Below are positions 1-9,100 of a stretch of 14,977 nucleotides of DNA, one piece after another. Location: positions 1 through 14,977 of the forward strand of contig CAMORL010000028.1 of assembly GCA_946623765.1 (NCBI GenBank), written 5' to 3'. Source of the DNA: an uncultured Clostridia bacterium. Lineage in GTDB: Bacteria; Bacillota_A; Clostridia; Christensenellales; CAG-138. The notes under the pieces are model-generated. The model was not told the DNA's origin. It made no database searches and was given only the letters and a program-made list of their open reading frames with translations. The number at the start of each line of letters is the position of its first letter. Positions within the stretch are counted from its first letter, which is position 1. The translations under genes and the position numbers were made by a program.

Positions 1-218
1 GCATCCGTGTGGAGACCGACCTCCGGAACGAAAAGATCGGCTTCAAGATCCGCGAAGCGCAGATGATGAAGATCCCGTACATGCTCGTCATCGGCGACAA
101 GGAAGCGGAAAGCGGAACCGTTGCGGTCCGTTCGAGAAAGGACGGCGATCTCGGCGCGATGCCGGTCGACGCGTTCATCGAAAGGATCACCGAGGAAATC
201 AGAACAAAAGCCAAATAA
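1..218 (+). CDS. thrS: Threonine--tRNA ligase, C-terminal fragment (5' end outside window)
   Basis: This is the last 71 codons of threonyl-tRNA synthetase, which charges tRNA-Thr in the cytoplasm. The reading frame is open from position 3 and enters from outside the window, so the start is not visible. The visible part is the end of the C-terminal anticodon-binding domain. It contains [25 protein letters not shown] and [14 protein letters not shown], all typical of the ThrRS C-terminus, and it stops at TAA (216-218) at the expected family end. A strong hairpin terminator follows directly, so thrS is the last gene of its transcript and is separate from the downstream operon. Identification is by recalled family motifs; the catalytic core cannot be seen. 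Confidence 0.93.
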   Translation, partial: IRVETDLRNEKIGFKIREAQMMKIPYMLVIGDKEAESGTVAVRSRKDGDLGAMPVDAFIERITEEIRTKAK

Positions 219-226
219 GAACCACG

Positions 227-262
227 CGCCGGGACGGACTTCGGACCTCCCGGCGTTTCTTT
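227..262 (+). terminator. Rho-independent terminator after thrS
   Basis: Perfect 8-bp inverted repeat CGCCGGGA (227-234) / TCCCGGCG (248-255) with a 13-nt loop, followed at once by TTTCTTT (256-262). It begins 8 nt after the thrS stop codon. Its position between thrS and the next promoter fits transcript separation. Confidence 0.85.
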
Positions 263-272
263 ACGGTTTCGC

Positions 273-301
273 TTGACGCGTGGACGGAAAACGCGTAAAA
301 T
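273..301 (+). promoter_or_regulatory. Sigma-A (sigma-70 type) promoter for the yybS-gdpP-rplI-dnaB operon
   Basis: A -35 element TTGACG (273-278) and a -10 element TAAAAT (296-301) are separated by exactly 17 nt. Each differs from consensus at one position. Transcription would be expected to start about 6-7 nt after the -10 element, near 308, which coincides with the ATG of the next gene. If so, the mRNA is leaderless or nearly so. No good Shine-Dalgarno sequence lies before that ATG. Confidence 0.72.
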
Positions 302-307
302 GGAAAC

Positions 308-1330
308 ATGGAAACTTATATCCGATCCAAACCGAATGATTTCCGATGGCTGATAACGCTCGGCGCGGCGGCGGGAACCCTGCTGCTTGTGCTGGTTTCG
401 GCATGGAATCCGCGTCCGGAACTGCCCGGGGCGACACTGATGTTTCTGATGATCAAAGCGCTGCTGACGCTCGTCGTTCTGACGGTCGTGCCGTCGCTGT
501 GGGCAAGGAGCGCGGCGGTCGTTTCGCCGTGGATCCTTCTGGGACTTGCGGCGCTGTCGTTCGGCTGCGGCATGCTTGTGTTCCGCGATGCGAAAACAGC
601 GGGGTATGCGGCGCTGCTGTGCACGCTGCCCGGCGTCGGACTGTTTGCGCTGCAGAAGCTCGGAATCTCCAATTTCCGCACGGTGCTGTACGGATCGTTT
701 GTGATCCTTGCTGCATTGTACTGCCGGTTCTGTCTGCCGGGGCTTCTCGAAACCGGCGACGGATACGCATGGTTCCGAAACGCCGTCACGCTGCTCGGCA
801 AGTCGATCGAGCCTACGGGCTTGCTCGAAGCGTCGTTTGCGGGCATGAAGCTGTCGGACGTCATCGAGCTCTATCGGGACAGCGCGGAAGCGATCTGCAT
901 ATCGGTGATGCTCGCCGGCGCGATGGCGGCGTCGCTTTCGAACACGCTGCTGTCGCATCTTTATAACCGGAACGGCGGTGCGGCGCTTACGCCGCTTCCG
1001 CGGTTTGCACAATGGCGGTGCGAGCGCTGGTATGTGATCCTTTCGGCGGTGCTTGCGATCGGTACGTATTTGCTCGGCATGTTCGGCTGGGAGACGGCGA
1101 GCGCGCTTTTCTCGGCGGCGGACGTGCTGTGGCGACTGCCCTGCATGCTTGCGGGACTCTGTGCGGTTCGGGATATCGGGCTGCACATGGGACGCGGATG
1201 GATCGTCTGGATCGCGCTCGGCATGCTCGTGATGCTGCCGAGCGTCGGCGGAATCCTGCTGGTGGTGATCGGCATGCTTGCGTCGCTGCGAAAACCTTTG
1301 AACACCGGAAAGAACGGGGGACAGATATGA
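308..1330 (+). CDS. yybS: DUF2232 family multi-pass membrane protein (YybS-like)
   Basis: A 340-residue, very hydrophobic protein. About eight or nine membrane segments can be seen, near residues 13-32, 42-62, 69-92, 98-116, 124-146, 193-215, 240-260, 267-287 and 297-326. The family (DUF2232/YybS) has no settled biochemical function. The assignment rests on topology, length (about 310 residues in Bacillus subtilis) and its place directly upstream of gdpP, rplI and the replicative helicase, the same order as yybS-yybT-rplI-dnaC in Bacillus. The start at 308 keeps the first membrane helix intact; it lacks a clear ribosome binding site and sits at the predicted transcription start. The stop overlaps the gdpP start in an ATGA arrangement, so the two are probably translationally coupled and the protein may act with membrane-bound GdpP. 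Confidence 0.75.
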   Translation: METYIRSKPNDFRWLITLGAAAGTLLLVLVSAWNPRPELPGATLMFLMIKALLTLVVLTVVPSLWARSAAVVSPWILLGLAALSFGCGMLVFRDAKTAGYAALLCTLPGVGLFALQKLGISNFRTVLYGSFVILAALYCRFCLPGLLETGDGYAWFRNAVTLLGKSIEPTGLLEASFAGMKLSDVIELYRDSAEAICISVMLAGAMAASLSNTLLSHLYNRNGGAALTPLPRFAQWRCERWYVILSAVLAIGTYLLGMFGWETASALFSAADVLWRLPCMLAGLCAVRDIGLHMGRGWIVWIALGMLVMLPSVGGILLVVIGMLASLRKPLNTGKNGGQI

Positions 1331-3267
1331 AACAGTACAGCGGAATCCTCATTGCATTCGGGTCGATCGTTCTGGTCGGCGCCGCCGCAACCGCGCTTGT
1401 TGCGAAGCAGTATATCGTTGCATTGTCGATCCTCGGTGCGGGGCTTTTGTGGCTCGTAATCATGACGCTGCTTCTCCGGGGCATCGCAAAAAAGCAGCAG
1501 GCGAAGATGGATCGCGTGTTCCGTGAGAACGACGGAGCGGTCGTCTCGCTGTCGAACAACATCTCCGTCCCGTTTGCGGTGATGGACCTTTCCGGCAGAA
1601 TCACCTGGCGCAACAACGCGTTTGCCTCCCTGTTCGACGGATCGAATATCCGCGAAGCGATTCCCGAGTTCGACGGCGAACAGCCGATGCGCACGCTGCA
1701 GATCGACTATAACGGCAGCAACTATCAGGTCATGAACATGCTCGTCTCACGCGAAAGCGACCGGGATCTTGTGTTTCAGTACTGGATCGACCGCACGGAG
1801 GCGGCACACTATCAGCGCCTCTATACCGAACAGCGGCCGTACGTCGCGCTGATCTTCGTGGACAACTATGAAGAGCTTCTGAGCGACACGGAGATCCACA
1901 GCACGGCGGTGCTCGCGGAGGTTGAGCGGCTGATCGCGGACCTGTCCAAACGTCTCGGCGGCATCTACCGCAGATACGACAACGGGCGGTTTTTGCTGGT
2001 GCTTGAAGCAAAGCAGATGCAGCAGCTCGAACAGGAAAAATTCACGCTGCTCGAATCGGCGCACCGGATCGAAACGGGCACGTCTTCGGCGGTTTCGCTC
2101 TCCGTCGGCTTCGGCATCGCGCCGCGGCTTTCGCAGTCCGAGCAGGACGCGCGCCGCGCGATGGAGCTTGCGCTGGGACGCGGCGGCGATCAGGTCGTCG
2201 TCAAGGACGGAACGGATTACCGCTTCTACGGCGGAAAACGGCAGAGCGACCCGCGTCAATCGCGCGTGAAGGCAAGACTGTTTTCAAAAGCGCTGTTCCA
2301 GCTTCTGGAAACCAGCGGCGACGTTTTCATCATGGGACACCGCAATTCCGATATGGACTGCATCGGCGCGGCGCTCGGCGTCATGACCTGCGCGAATCAC
2401 GTCGGAACACACGCCTATATCGTACTCGACCGCGTCAATTCGACGATCGAGGATGCGATCAAAACGCTCGAGCAATCCGGCGCCGGCTCGCTGATTATTT
2501 CGCCGGAGCAGGCTGCCGAGATGATGAAGGAGGATTCCGTGCTTGTCGTGGTCGACACGCAGCGCGCTTCCAACACGGTCGCGCCGCAGCTGCTGGATCG
2601 GTCGGAGCACATCGTACTCATCGACCATCACCGGCGCAACGCGGACTATATCGACAACGCGACGCTGCACTATCTCGAAACGCGCGCATCGAGCGCAAGC
2701 GAAATGGTCACCGAGGTCATGCAGTATTTTGCCGACAACGTCAAGCCGTCGGCGTTCACCTGCAGCGCGCTGCTCGCGGGCATTACGGTCGATACGAAGC
2801 AGTTTGCGTTCAACGTCGGATCGCGCACGTTTGACGCCGCAGGGTATCTGAGACGGAACGGCGCGGACCTGAGCTCGGTCAAGCAGATGTTCCAGAACGA
2901 CTATCAGAGCTACGTGCGCTGCGCAAACGTGGTCGAACATGCGAAGATCCGCAGCAGCGGCATCGCGATCTCGGTCGTGCCGAAGAATGCGCCGGACGCG
3001 CAGCTTGTGGCGGCGCAGGCGGCGGATGAGCTTCTCGGCATTCGCGGCATCAACGCGGCGTTTGTTCTGGCGGAGACGGACGAACAGGTTGCGATCTCCG
3101 GCAGAAGCTACGGACAGATCAACGTACAGGTCATCCTTGAACGGCTCGGCGGCGGCGGTCACCTCACCATGGCAGGCGCACAGCTCAAAGGCGCAACCGA
3201 ACAAGAGGCGATCGCAACGCTTGAGGAAGCGATCGACTGGTACGAACAGGAGAGCACGCAAAAATAA
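1327..3267 (+). CDS. gdpP: Cyclic-di-AMP phosphodiesterase GdpP (DHH/DHHA1, degenerate GGDEF)
   Basis: A 646-residue membrane-anchored enzyme that hydrolyses c-di-AMP to pApA and so lowers the second messenger controlling potassium and osmolyte balance and cell-wall stress. Domains in order: two N-terminal membrane helices (about 5-25 and 33-52); a PAS-like region (about 70-150); a degenerate GGDEF domain where DNGRF (218-222) replaces the GGDEF signature; a DHH phosphoesterase domain with HRNSDMD (338-344), VVDTQ (Asp410) and DHH (433-435); and DHHA1 with GGGGH (608-612). These are the expected metal-binding and substrate-binding motifs, so the enzyme looks intact. The ATG at 1327 overlaps the yybS stop and follows a G-rich GGGGGA sequence. 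An in-frame extension back to 1012 lies inside yybS and is not the start. It is followed 18 nt later by rplI. Confidence 0.95.
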   Translation: MKQYSGILIAFGSIVLVGAAATALVAKQYIVALSILGAGLLWLVIMTLLLRGIAKKQQAKMDRVFRENDGAVVSLSNNISVPFAVMDLSGRITWRNNAFASLFDGSNIREAIPEFDGEQPMRTLQIDYNGSNYQVMNMLVSRESDRDLVFQYWIDRTEAAHYQRLYTEQRPYVALIFVDNYEELLSDTEIHSTAVLAEVERLIADLSKRLGGIYRRYDNGRFLLVLEAKQMQQLEQEKFTLLESAHRIETGTSSAVSLSVGFGIAPRLSQSEQDARRAMELALGRGGDQVVVKDGTDYRFYGGKRQSDPRQSRVKARLFSKALFQLLETSGDVFIMGHRNSDMDCIGAALGVMTCANHVGTHAYIVLDRVNSTIEDAIKTLEQSGAGSLIISPEQAAEMMKEDSVLVVVDTQRASNTVAPQLLDRSEHIVLIDHHRRNADYIDNATLHYLETRASSASEMVTEVMQYFADNVKPSAFTCSALLAGITVDTKQFAFNVGSRTFDAAGYLRRNGADLSSVKQMFQNDYQSYVRCANVVEHAKIRSSGIAISVVPKNAPDAQLVAAQAADELLGIRGINAAFVLAETDEQVAISGRSYGQINVQVILERLGGGGHLTMAGAQLKGATEQEAIATLEEAIDWYEQESTQK

Positions 3268-3285
3268 GAAAGGACGGAACAGACG

Positions 3286-3726
3286 ATGAAGGTATTGCTT
3301 TTGGAAGATGTAAAGGGCAGCGGCAAGAAAGGCGAAGTGGTCAATGTCAGCGACGGTTATGCGCGCAATTTCCTGCTTCCCCGCAAGATGGCGGAGCCCG
3401 CGGACGCGCAGGCGATCAACGCGGCGAACATTCAGAAGAGCGCTGCACAGCACAGAAAGTTTACAGCCGGCGTCAAAGCGCGTGAGGTCGCGCAGTCGCT
3501 GGACGGACATACGATTCATGTCAAAGCGCGCGTCGGCGAGAACGGCAAGCTGTTCGGCACCGTTTCGGGCAAGGAGATCTCCGCGGCGCTGAAGGAGCAG
3601 AAGGGCGTGGATGTGGATAAGAAAAAGATCTCGATCGACCCGATCCGCGCGCTCGGCGAGTATACCGCAAAGCTCTCGCTCTTTGAAGGCGTTGCCGTGA
3701 CGGTCAAGGTGATCGTCGAGGAATGA
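3286..3726 (+). CDS. rplI: 50S ribosomal protein L9
   Basis: A 146-residue protein that binds 23S rRNA near the base of the L1 stalk. The N-terminal RNA-binding domain is clear: [19 protein letters not shown], then [18 protein letters not shown] connecting helix (about 40-75) and a C-terminal domain rich in Gly, Lys and Glu follow, including [12 protein letters not shown]. Length matches the family (about 147-150). AGGA at 3271-3274 lies 11 nt before the ATG, a slightly long ribosome binding spacing. It lies between gdpP and dnaB, the common Bacillota arrangement, in an operon with both. Confidence 0.97.
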   Translation: MKVLLLEDVKGSGKKGEVVNVSDGYARNFLLPRKMAEPADAQAINAANIQKSAAQHRKFTAGVKAREVAQSLDGHTIHVKARVGENGKLFGTVSGKEISAALKEQKGVDVDKKKISIDPIRALGEYTAKLSLFEGVAVTVKVIVEE

Positions 3727-3741
3727 GCGTTTTGCGCGCCG

Positions 3742-3775
3742 CCGGATCGCGCCGGGCATTTCGGTCCCGGTCCGG
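3742..3775 (+). other. Bulged hairpin in the rplI-dnaB gap
   Basis: Two consecutive 5-bp stems, CCGGA/TCCGG (3742-3746 with 3771-3775) and CCGGG/CCCGG (3752-3756 with 3766-3770), stack around a 5-nt bulge with a 9-nt loop. No T-run follows, so it does not look like a terminator. It may be an mRNA processing or stability structure between L9 and the helicase, or an accident of high GC. Confidence 0.35.
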
Positions 3776-3814
3776 TGCATGCCGATCCTATTACCGGAAG
3801 GATAAGAAAACAGT

Positions 3815-5152
3815 ATGGAACAATCAACGATAGAATCCCTGCCCCACAGCATCGAGGCGGAACGCTCGGTTCTCGGCGCAATGCTGCTGGACGTCGGCGC
3901 GCTCGATTCAATGCTGGAGCAGCTGAAGCCGGACGATTTTTATCAGGATGCGCACGCGAGCATCTTCGAAGCCATGCGGAATATCCGTCAGGCAGGCAAC
4001 GCGGTCGACGTCGTGACACTCTCCAACGCGCTTGAAAAATCGGGTAAACTCGAAAGCGCGGGCGGGCTCGTGTATCTCACCGAGCTCATGAACTTTGTGC
4101 CGACGGCGGCGAACGTCTCGCACTACGGCAAGATCGTGGAGGAGCACAGCATTCAGCGCGCGCTGATCCGCGTCGGCAACGAAATGATCCGCGACGGCAT
4201 GAACGACCGGCGCGACGTCGAAGATTCCTTAAACGACGCCGAGCGCAAGATCTACGACATTTCCATGCGCAAGACGGACGAAACGCTGACGCCTGCGGTG
4301 GAGATCGTTCCGGATACGATCAATCAGATCGGCGAGATCGTCAACCGCAAGGGCAAACTCACCGGCATCGCAACCGGGTTCTCGAAGCTCGACCGGCTGA
4401 CGAACGGTCTGCAGAAGAGCGACCTCATCATCCTCGCCGCGCGTCCCGCAATGGGCAAATCCGCGTTCGCCATGAATATCGCGCAGTATGCCGCGCTGCA
4501 TGACAACCGGTCCGTCGCGGTGTTCGAGCTCGAGATGAGCAAGGAACAGCTGATGATGCGCATCATGTGTACGGAAGCGTCGGTGGATTCCCAGCGAATC
4601 AAGGACGGTTCTCTGTCCAACGAGGAGATGCAGCGGCTGATGGAGGTGTCCGGACCGCTGCAGGCGAGCAAGCTCTTTATCGACGATTCCGCCGGAGCGA
4701 CGGTTGCAAGCATCCGCTCGAAGTGCAGAAGACTCAAGGCACAGCAGGGACTCGATCTTCTGATTATCGACTATATGCAGCTCATGCAGGGCACCGGCAC
4801 GGGCGGACGCAAGAGCGACAACCGCCAGCAGGAGATTTCCGACATGACGCGTGCCATGAAGCTTTTGGCGCGTGAACTGAACATCCCGATCATCCTTTTG
4901 AGCCAGCTGAACCGCGGACCCGAAATGCGTCAGGACCACCGACCGATGATCTCCGACCTTCGCGAATCCGGCTCAATCGAGCAGGACGCGGATATGGTCA
5001 TCCTGCTGTACCGCGCAGCCGTCTATGACGACACCGCGGGCAATGAAAGCGAAGCGATCGTGGCGAAAAACCGTCACGGTCCGATCGAAACCTGCAAGCT
5101 CGCCTTCCAGGGCGAGTACACCCGCTTCCGCACCCTTGCGGAGGAGGAATGA
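3815..5152 (+). CDS. dnaB: Replicative DNA helicase DnaB (DnaC in Bacillus naming)
   Basis: A 445-residue hexameric helicase that unwinds DNA at the replication fork. The N-terminal domain begins with PHSIEAERSVLGAMLLD and ends near residue 120; a linker leads to a RecA-like ATPase domain from about 175. Walker A is RPAMGKS (210-216, Lys215), with Ser where many relatives have Thr. Walker B is LLIIDYMQLM with Asp319. The segments ILLSQLNRGPEMR, DLRESGSIEQDADMV and AKNRHGPIETCKLAF are typical of the C-terminal core. Length is normal and no intein is present. GGAAGGA (3796-3802) is a good Shine-Dalgarno sequence but lies 12 nt from the ATG, which is long. No convincing promoter is seen in the 88-nt gap, so it is probably read with rplI. 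Confidence 0.97.
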   Translation: MEQSTIESLPHSIEAERSVLGAMLLDVGALDSMLEQLKPDDFYQDAHASIFEAMRNIRQAGNAVDVVTLSNALEKSGKLESAGGLVYLTELMNFVPTAANVSHYGKIVEEHSIQRALIRVGNEMIRDGMNDRRDVEDSLNDAERKIYDISMRKTDETLTPAVEIVPDTINQIGEIVNRKGKLTGIATGFSKLDRLTNGLQKSDLIILAARPAMGKSAFAMNIAQYAALHDNRSVAVFELEMSKEQLMMRIMCTEASVDSQRIKDGSLSNEEMQRLMEVSGPLQASKLFIDDSAGATVASIRSKCRRLKAQQGLDLLIIDYMQLMQGTGTGGRKSDNRQQEISDMTRAMKLLARELNIPIILLSQLNRGPEMRQDHRPMISDLRESGSIEQDADMVILLYRAAVYDDTAGNESEAIVAKNRHGPIETCKLAFQGEYTRFRTLAEEE

Positions 5153-5161
5153 AAAGAGAAG

Positions 5162-5191
5162 AAAACGGATCGCATCTGCGGTCCGTTTTTT
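5162..5191. terminator. Terminator between dnaB and the convergent DUF218 gene, likely bidirectional
   Basis: Perfect outer stem AAAACGGA (5162-5169) / TCCGTTTT (5182-5189) encloses a further CGC-ATCT-GCG hairpin. A run of six T (5186-5191) serves the plus strand. On the minus strand the A-rich left flank reads as a T-rich tail (GTTTTCTTCTCTTTTC). It lies between the dnaB stop at 5152 and the stop of the convergent gene at 5212, so it can end both transcripts. Confidence 0.85.
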
Positions 5192-5211
5192 CGTGCTCCG
5201 ATATGCTTCGC

Positions 5212-6096
5212 TTATTTCAGCGGAGGCAGCGCATGAATATCGTAGTTGTCGTAATAGATTTCGAATGCGGTCTCGACGTCGCCGGACAGCTCGATCAGCG
5301 CACCTGCCTGAAACATCGTCGAAAGCGATCCGGAGGGCGCCTTCCACGCGGCGTTTGAAACGACTTCAAGCTTCTCGTTTCCCGGTACGCTTGCGCGGAG
5401 GATCGATTCTGCCCGAAACAGAAGCTCCCCGGTTGCGATGTGGTAATCGCTCGATACGATTGCGAGCTTCTTCACCGAGGGATACAGGGACGTCAGGATG
5501 TCATAGGTGAAGATCGCGTTCTGCGCGGTCGTGATCGAGTTGTCCTCCACGATCACGCGATGCTTCTCAACGCCGTGCTCCGTGAGCCATTTTGCCATTT
5601 CACCCGCTTCGGACGCGGATTCGTTCTGCGCGGCGGTGCCGCCGCCCGTACAAACGATGTAGGCGTTGGGATATTTTTCTGCGCTTGCGAGCGCGACGTT
5701 GAGACGCCGGATCAGTTCTTCCCGCATGGTTCCGTCGGGGTTCAGCTGAAATCCCAGAACCACGATGCACAGTTCGTCCGTATCCGGCAATTTGTCCGGA
5801 AGAATGTCATAATGCAGCGGCTGACCGAGATCGTTTGACATCCAGATATTCATGATCGATCTCCAGCGCGCCGCAATGCCCGCGTCGGCTTTTTCCAGTT
5901 CCTTCAGCAGACGCTCGATTTTCTCTTCGGCGTCTGTGCCGTATGCGCCGTAATCAACCGCCATTTCTTCGATCAGATCAGAGACGCCTTGCGGATCGTA
6001 CGAAATTGCCGCCTTTCTGCCGCACCCCCCAAAAGATACCATGACCGCAAAGATGATCGTCATGCAGACGATCCGGATCGATGCACGCTGTTTCAT
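5212..6096 (-). CDS. DUF218 (YdcF/SanA/ElyC-like) envelope protein, putative lipoprotein
   Basis: A 294-residue protein. The N-terminus has a basic start and hydrophobic stretch (residues 4-24) ending in SFGGC, so Cys25 could be lipidated. The lipobox is imperfect because Phe is at -3 and Gly at -2. The DUF218 fold spans about 108-260, with CIVVLGFQL, a GGG turn (151-153), SEAGEMAKWL (162-171), EDNSITTAQNA (184-194) and SSDYHIATGELLFR. These match the conserved strands, Gly loop and acidic/Asn residues of the YdcF/SanA family. Family members have been tied to envelope integrity, but no reaction is firmly established, so none is assigned. The start is supported by AGGAGGAG at 6103-6110, spaced about 7 nt. 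It lies 98 nt downstream of the RND gene on the same strand with no clear promoter or terminator between, so co-transcription is likely. Confidence 0.82.
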   Translation of the reverse strand: MKQRASIRIVCMTIIFAVMVSFGGCGRKAAISYDPQGVSDLIEEMAVDYGAYGTDAEEKIERLLKELEKADAGIAARWRSIMNIWMSNDLGQPLHYDILPDKLPDTDELCIVVLGFQLNPDGTMREELIRRLNVALASAEKYPNAYIVCTGGGTAAQNESASEAGEMAKWLTEHGVEKHRVIVEDNSITTAQNAIFTYDILTSLYPSVKKLAIVSSDYHIATGELLFRAESILRASVPGNEKLEVVSNAAWKAPSGSLSTMFQAGALIELSGDVETAFEIYYDNYDIHALPPLK

Positions 6097-6102
6097 ATGA
6101 AT

Positions 6103-6110
6103 CTCCTCCT
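6103..6110 (-). promoter_or_regulatory. Strong ribosome binding site of the DUF218 gene
   Basis: On the minus strand this reads AGGAGGAG, about 7 nt before the ATG at 6096. It is among the best Shine-Dalgarno sequences in the window and fixes the start codon. Confidence 0.75.
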
Positions 6111-6194
6111 GTATCGGAATATCGGTTTCCCGCGTTTCGAATGGAACTGATTTCGTGAAAACGCAATAAACGGCTTCTGTTCCGTCCGGCTGCG

Positions 6195-9100
6195 TTATGC
6201 CTGTTCGGGAAGCTGCTCCGTATCGGGCTCGACCGACGCGGGCGCGGGCTCCGGTTCCGGCTTTTTGTCGCGGCGGAAGATGTCATAGAGCACCGGAATG
6301 ATGAAGGCGGTCATCAGCGTCGCGTAGGTGAGCCCGCCGATGCAAACGATGGCAACCGGCTGAACGATCTCCGCGCCGGTGCCGAGCCCGATCGCAAGCG
6401 GCAGCAGACCGAGGATCGTGGTGAGCGCGGTCATGAGAACCGGCCGCAGACGGATGACGGTCGCCTGAACGATTGCGTCACGCTTTTTCATGCCCTCATC
6501 GCGGAACCGGTTTGCGGTGTCGACGAGCACGATGCCGTTGTTGACCGCGATGCCGACCAGCATGATGAAGCCGATCATCGGAACGACGCCGATCTCGGTT
6601 CCGGTGATCCACAGCGCAAGGAATCCGCCCGCGAACGCCAGCGGCACGGTGCCGATGACGATGAACGGCGAAAGCAGCGACTGGAACTGCGCGACCATGA
6701 TGAGGTAGATGATGAGCACGCCGAGCGCGAGCATCCAGATAAGGTCCTTCAGCGCGCTGTTGATCGCCTCGTTTTGCCCGTCGTAGGTCAGCGTGCAGCC
6801 TGCGGGAAGCGGGATCGCGTTGACCGCTTTCTCGACGTCGCGGCTCACAAGCGTGACGTTTTTGCCCTCCGCGAGCGTTGCGGTAACGGTCAGGCAGCGC
6901 CGCTGATCGATGCGGTTGATCGAGGCAAGCGTGGTCGTTTCGGTTACGGTCGCGATCTCTTTGAGCTTCACGGTTTCGACCGATTTGTCAAGCCGTGTGA
7001 CGGAGAAGGTAAGGTTTTCAAGCGCTTCGCGGGAATGCGGCACGCCGGAGTCGGCGATGACGGAGACGTCGAGCGAAGTCGCGTTCGCGGAAACGGAGGT
7101 GGAGGACGCGGTGTTCTTCAGCACCTCGGCGAGCTTCATGTAGGTTTCCGCAACGGTCAGCCCGTGCGCCGCCGCCTTTGCTTTGTCCACGGAAACGTGC
7201 AGGGTCGGCATGGTTTCGTCCGCGCCGCTGTCGACCTCCTTGATTCCGTCGACCGAGGAAAGCGCGTCCGCGATCGTGCGCGCCGTGTCGCTGAGCACCG
7301 CAAGGTCGTTCGCGTAGACCTTGATCGAAACGTCGTCGCCGGACATGGAGGAGGAGAAGCTCATTGTGCTCATGCCCGCGATCGTATAGGGATGTTCGGC
7401 TTTCAGCGGAGAGAGTGCTTCGTCAAGCGTGTTGTGAATCGTGATGCTCGAAAGCTCGCTCTTCTCGTCAATCAGACCGTAGATCGTCAGTTCGGAAACG
7501 TTTGTGCCCTGTCCGTCGCCCATACCGAGAATCGACGTGACTCCGCCGCCGAGCATGCCGCCTGCGTCGGTGAGCCCGGGCACGGTGTACATGATCTCCA
7601 TGAACTCGTCGGCGATCTTCGTCGCGTCCTCAAACGACGTGCCCTTTTCGAGCGGCACCGTGACCGAAATCTGCTTGCCGCCGCTTTCCGGGAACATGAC
7701 AAAGCCTCTGCGGACGACCGCCCACGCGGATCCCAAAAGGATGACGAGCGCAAGCAGCAGCGCGAGCGCGCGGTGCTTCAGCGTAAAGCGGAGTGCGGAT
7801 TCAAACGCCGCCATCAGCTTTTTGCGGGTCTTTCCCTGCGGCTTGACGGGACGGCGCATCACGCCGGTAACCATTGCGGGGATGACCGTCATGGCGACGA
7901 TCAGACTTGCAAGCAGGGAATAGGTGACGGTCAGCACCATATCCATGAAGATCTGCCGCGTCAGACCCTGCACAAAGAGAATCGGTACAAATACGCAGAT
8001 CGTGGTGAGCGTCGACGCCGTGATCGCGCCGGCGACCTCCTTGACGCCGCGCACCGCAGCGTCCCTGACGGGAACGCCTTCGCTTCTGAGCCGGTAAATG
8101 TTTTCAATGACGACGATCGAGTTGTCGACGAGCATGCCGATGCCGATCGCGAGACCTGACATCGAAATGACGTTCATCGTGACGCCGGAGAAATACATGA
8201 GCACGAGCGCGAACAGCACCGAGACCGGGATCGAAATGCCGACGATCAGCGTCGGACGGAGGTCCCGGAGGAAGAGGAAGAGGATCAGAATCGCCAGCGC
8301 CGCGCCGATCAGAAGATTCTCCACGACGGACGAGATCGCCATGTGAATGAAATCGCCCTGGCTCATCAGAGAGGTGAACGAAAGACCGGGATAGGTTTCT
8401 TCAAGCTCGCGGAACCGTTTTTCGATGCTGTCGGAAACGGTTGCCGTCGCATAGCTCGACTGCTTCGAGAAGGAGAGCAGAACGCCGTTTTCGCCGTTGA
8501 TTTTCGCGTAGGTGCTGTTCGTGTTGTCCGTGATGCGGATGTCGGCGATGTCGCCGAGCGTGATGGTATCGAGCGAGTCGATCCCGGCGGAGAACAGCGG
8601 GATCTGTTCGAGAATGTCGACGCTTTCGATCTCGTCGCCGACGGAAACGAGCCATTGCGTTCCCTCTTCCCTGAGATATCCCGCGGGCATGGAGAAGTTT
8701 TGCGCGGAAAGAAGCTTTGCGATCATGTCCTTGCTCAGAATGGTGTGCAGATTCGCGGCTTCCTTGGCAGCGGCAAGCTGATCCGCCGCCGCTTTTTCCG
8801 CCTGTTCAAGCTGCGCCTTTCCGGCTTCCAGTTCCTTTTCGCCGAGCGCGAGCGCCTGCTTGCCCTCGTCAATTGCATTCTGCGCCGCGCCGATCTGACC
8901 GTACACGTTGCGCTTCTGCTTTTCCAGTTCTTCGCGTCCCTTTTCGAGATCGAGCTTTCCGCTGTTTGCCTGTTCGAGCAGTTCGTCGAGCTTCTGAAGA
9001 CCTTCCTCCATCTGCGGGATCGCCGCGTCCAGTTCGCCGATCGTGTCGTCGAGCGAACCGCGGTCAAGCCCGTTTGCGGCAAGCTGCGCGTCCACCTGCG

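Noticed and set aside
1012..1326. Upstream extension of the gdpP frame
   Set aside because: It lies inside yybS, reads as Arg/Ala-rich nonsense, and the ATG at 1327 gives the usual two-helix GdpP N-terminus.
1606..2260. Active diguanylate cyclase from the GGDEF-like region of GdpP
   Set aside because: The signature is DNGRF instead of GGDEF, as is usual in the GdpP family, so cyclase activity is not expected.
2284..3852. A 522-codon minus-strand open frame opposite gdpP and rplI
   Set aside because: Low-complexity Arg/Leu-rich translation with no family match that I can see; it lies wholly opposite clear gdpP and rplI coding sequence.
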